Source: Micromonosporaceae bacterium (GTDB lineage Bacteria; Actinomycetota; Actinomycetes; Mycobacteriales; Micromonosporaceae). Taken from it: DNA of 9,372 bases. Below, one piece after another: positions 7,880-9,372 of this stretch; position 1 is the first letter of the stretch, and every line of letters starts with the position of its first letter. Both the position numbers and the translations under genes were made by a program. The DNA lies in NCBI GenBank assembly GCA_019689695.1, contig JADGHA010000140.1:1-9372 (forward strand), read 5' to 3'. The notes below the pieces were generated by a model. That model made no database searches, was not told where the DNA came from, and worked only from the letters and a program-made list of their open reading frames with translations.

Positions 7880-8926
7880 ATGACCGAAGGCCCCGCTATC
7901 CCCCGGGCTCGCCGGCGTTCGAGGCAGACCATGACCATCGCCCGGATTGCCGAAGAAGCCGGCGTGTCCATCCCGACAGTTTCGAAAGTAATCAACGGGC
8001 GGTCGGACGTCGCGGTGGACACCCGGGAGCGGGTCGAGGCGATCATCCGCAAGCACGGCTACCAGCGCCCGGACAAGGGCCTGAGCCGGTCCAACACCCT
8101 TGAGCTGATCTTCCACGAGCTGGAGAGCGCCTGGGCGCTGGAGATCATCCGGGGGGTCGAGCAGGTCGCCCGGGAGAACCAGATGGCGGTGGTCCTCTCC
8201 GAGCTGGAGGGCCGGCACACCCCGGGTCGTGGCTGGATCGAAGGAGTGCTCGCCCGCCGGCCGACCGGCATCATCTCGGTCTTCTCCGACCTGAGCGCCG
8301 CGCAGCGCTCCAAGCTGGAGACCCGCGGCATTCCGTTCGTGGTGGTCGACCCGGCCGGCGAGCCCAGCCAGGACACCCCCTCCATCGGCGCCACCAACTG
8401 GAGCGGCGGGCTGGCCGCGACCCGGCACCTGCTGGAGCTCGGCCACAAGCGGATCGGTGTGATCAGCGGCCCGGACGAGGTGCTGTGCAGCCGGGCCCGG
8501 ATGGACGGCTACCGGGCCGCGGTGGAGACCGCCGGGCTGTGCGTCGACCCCGCGCTGGTCCGGCACGGCGACTTCCACCTCGAGGGCGGCTACGAGCAGG
8601 GCCGCCATTTGCTGGCGCTGGCCGACCCGCCGACCGCCATCTTCGCCGGCAGCGACCTGCAGGCCCTCGGCGTCTACGAGGCGGCCCGCGAGGCGGGCCT
8701 GCGGATCCCCGAGGACCTCAGCGTGGTCGGCTTCGACGATTTGCCGGTGGCCCGCTGGGTCGGCCCGCCGATGACCACCGTCCGCCAGCCGCTGCTGGAG
8801 ATGGCCGCCGCGGGCGCCCGCCTCGCCCTCGCCCTGGCCCGCGGCGAACAGCCGGCCCACCGCCGCGTCGAGCTCGCCACCAGCTTGGTGGTACGCCAGA
8901 GCACCGCCCCACCCCGCACCGCCTGA
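7880..8926 (+). CDS. LacI/GalR-family sugar-responsive repressor
   Basis: Predicted DNA-binding repressor of 348 residues. The N-terminal LacI HTH runs from about 18 to 60 (MTIARIAEEAGVSIPTVSKVINGRSDVA segment, then TRERVEAIIRKHGYQRP), followed by a short hinge (GLSRSN, 67-72). The periplasmic-binding-protein-like effector domain fills the rest, with IIRGVEQVA (89-97), ATRHLLELGHKRIGVISGP (near 180-198), Arg207 in the SRARMDGYRAA stretch, SDLQALGVYEAAREAGLRIPEDLSVVGFDD (near 258-287) and TTVRQP (299-304). The ATG at 7880 is preferred for its -10 box at leaderless distance; an ATG at 7931 with GAGG six bases upstream, right at the HTH, is a real alternative. Divergent from the GH5 gene, it most likely represses it and responds to a beta-linked oligosaccharide. 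The 'LIFHELES-WALEIIRGVE' stretch recalls Streptomyces regulators of xylan/xylobiose genes, a memory-based hint only. The recognition-helix codons carry an operator-like sequence. Confidence 0.93.
   Translation: MTEGPAIPRARRRSRQTMTIARIAEEAGVSIPTVSKVINGRSDVAVDTRERVEAIIRKHGYQRPDKGLSRSNTLELIFHELESAWALEIIRGVEQVARENQMAVVLSELEGRHTPGRGWIEGVLARRPTGIISVFSDLSAAQRSKLETRGIPFVVVDPAGEPSQDTPSIGATNWSGGLAATRHLLELGHKRIGVISGPDEVLCSRARMDGYRAAVETAGLCVDPALVRHGDFHLEGGYEQGRHLLALADPPTAIFAGSDLQALGVYEAAREAGLRIPEDLSVVGFDDLPVARWVGPPMTTVRQPLLEMAAAGARLALALARGEQPAHRRVELATSLVVRQSTAPPRTA
7975..7989 (+). promoter_or_regulatory. Operator-like sequence inside the HTH codons of the lacI-type gene
   Basis: GACAGTTTCGAAAGT here matches GAAAGTTTCGACAGT at 7743-7757 (spanning the GH5 operator candidate) at 13 of 15 positions, and contains the 8-nt palindrome TTTCGAAA. 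It is written with the codons aca-gtt-tcg-aaa-gta, mostly A/T-ending and atypical in a gene that otherwise uses acc, gtg/gtc and aag. This suggests selection on the DNA itself, for example as an intragenic autoregulatory site about 100 nt after the start. Confidence 0.4.
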
Positions 8927-8929
8927 CAT

Positions 8930-9085
8930 TGGCGGCGCGCCTCACAGGCGGCCCGCCGTACTGTCCACAATGGCGTCGGGCCGCCGGCAGGTCGCCCCGG
9001 CGGCAGGCCAGGTGGAAGGCGAGGCCCGGGAAGCCGTCCGGCATGAACGGCACGATCTTGGGGATAGGCCATGCGCGGACGGGGT
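8930..9085 (-). pseudogene. Possible remnant of an AraC-type regulator N-terminal domain
   Basis: On the - strand one frame reads PIPKIVPFMPDGFPGLAF, then HLACRRGDLPAARRHCGQYGG. The pattern K-(I/V)-x-PDGFPGLxF ... LP ... GQ is like the ligand-side N-terminus of AraC regulators in which a 'DGxPEIIFH...GQ' segment is conserved. Third-position GC is high through most of the fragment, as expected of former coding DNA. Downstream it loses similarity and runs into the antisense of the LacI gene, and upstream it overlaps the start of the next + strand gene, so it cannot encode a whole AraC protein. Identification rests on my recognition of the motif and is tentative. Confidence 0.3.
8980..9004 (+). 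terminator. Hairpin downstream of the lacI-type gene, candidate terminator
   Basis: GCCGCCGG (8980-8987) and CCGGCGGC (8997-9004) form a perfect 8-bp GC stem with a 9-nt loop, 53 nt after the lacI stop. There is no U-tract, as is common for actinobacterial terminators. The same bases lie in the AraC-like remnant, so the stem may be a by-product of Arg/Ala/Pro codons. Confidence 0.35.
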
Positions 9086-9372
9086 CGACGAGGACAACCG
9101 GGGGCGCGGGTGACTCGACCGGGCAGGAGCACCGCGGCGCGGCGCTGGCGTACGGCCGCCGCCACGGCCGTGACGGTCGGCGTGCTGGTGGTGGTGTTCG
9201 CCGGCGTCTTCCCCAGGTTCGCCCACTATTCGCAGGCGTGGTCGTCGATCGAGCGGATTTCCGCCGGGTTCCTTGCCGGCCTCGCCTTCGCCGCGGCGGC
9301 CAACATCGCGGTCGGGGCGTGGCCGCTGCAGGCCGCGCTGCCCGGACTCGGCTACCGGCCGGCGTTCGTGGT
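9071..9372 (+). CDS. N-terminal part of a multi-pass membrane protein, LPG-synthase-TM/flippase-like type (cut by window edge)
   Basis: An open frame from the ATG at 9071 continues past the right edge (about 100 codons visible) and is not listed by a simple complete-ORF search because it has no stop. It begins with an Arg-rich cytoplasmic tail (RGRGRRGQPGARVTRPGR), then a transmembrane helix at about 29-49 (ATAVTVGVLVVVFAGVFP), then FPRFAHYSQAWSSIERIS and a second hydrophobic segment (AGFLAGLAFAAAANIAVGAW), then LQAALPGLGY. This order resembles the start of the YbhN/AglD2/MprF-N-terminal-like membrane family (lysylphosphatidylglycerol synthase TM region, 'flippase-like'), in which W-x-x-(I/L) after the first helix is common. 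GGGGA-like bases six nt before the ATG could serve as ribosome site; GTG at 9110 is an alternative start. Codon use becomes strongly G/C-ending after about codon 20. The gene's identity is probable, its exact family moderate. Confidence 0.6.
   Translation, partial: MRGRGRRGQPGARVTRPGRSTAARRWRTAAATAVTVGVLVVVFAGVFPRFAHYSQAWSSIERISAGFLAGLAFAAAANIAVGAWPLQAALPGLGYRPAFV

Noticed and set aside
5309..8926. A 1205-codon open frame on the + strand
   Set aside because: It is the lacI frame extended upstream through the antisense of GH5 and an alternate frame of the regulator. The upstream part is Arg/Pro/Ala/Gly-rich without domains, a usual shadow in high-GC DNA; only the part from 7880 is real.
8934..8957. 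Short palindromes GGCGCGCC (8934-8941) and GGCGG-C-CCGCC (8947-8957) after lacI
   Set aside because: Very short GC palindromes with almost no loop, expected by chance at this base composition.
8674..9165. Minus-strand open frames (8674-9165, 8942-9226) over the lacI 3' end and the membrane-protein start
   Set aside because: Arg/Pro-rich shadows without motifs. Only the third frame, with the AraC-like peptide, was kept as a tentative remnant.

Overview
The window is high-GC DNA with strong G/C preference at third codon positions, start codons with little or no leader, and an actinobacterial gene set. Best guess is a filamentous actinobacterium, probably Micromonosporaceae; that assignment is inference from gene style and from a GATCTTGCAGTTGTG-type palindrome I associate with that family.

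Layout. (1) 85-3296, + strand: a two-gene operon, pta (phosphate acetyltransferase, long DRTGG form) and ackA (acetate kinase), joined by an ATGA stop/start overlap; together they interconvert acetyl-CoA, acetyl-phosphate and acetate with ATP formation. (2) 3294-3381: a long, nearly perfect inverted repeat that includes the ackA stop codon, sitting between convergent genes; it may be a dispersed palindromic element and/or a bidirectional terminator. (3) 3391-4801, - strand: a PF04672-type SAM-dependent methyltransferase preceded by a small secreted protein of unknown function. (4) 4947-6299, + strand: a regulator with an AfsR/SARP-type winged helix and BTAD domain fused to an ABATE/CGNR-type zinc-finger module whose signature motif is degenerate. 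(5) 6311-7723, - strand: a cytoplasmic glycoside hydrolase of family 5, divergent from (6) 7880-8926, + strand: a LacI-family repressor. Their shared intergenic region has a clear -35/-10 for the hydrolase and CGAAA-N-TTTCG-type operator candidates, with a related sequence inside the repressor's own HTH codons. (7) 8930-9085: possible antisense remnant of an AraC-type regulator N-terminus. (8) 9071 to the right edge: start of a multi-pass membrane protein of the LPG-synthase-TM/flippase-like type.

How the genes work together. pta-ackA is a housekeeping acetate node. The GH5/LacI pair looks like a self-contained sugar-responsive unit in which the repressor controls the hydrolase and perhaps itself. 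The methyltransferase, secreted protein and BTAD-CGNR regulator have no evident pathway link. I see no CRISPR, tRNA, rRNA, transposase gene or phage gene. I do not see a clear new multi-gene system; the best leads are the fused regulator, the intragenic operator-like sequence, and the palindromic element.
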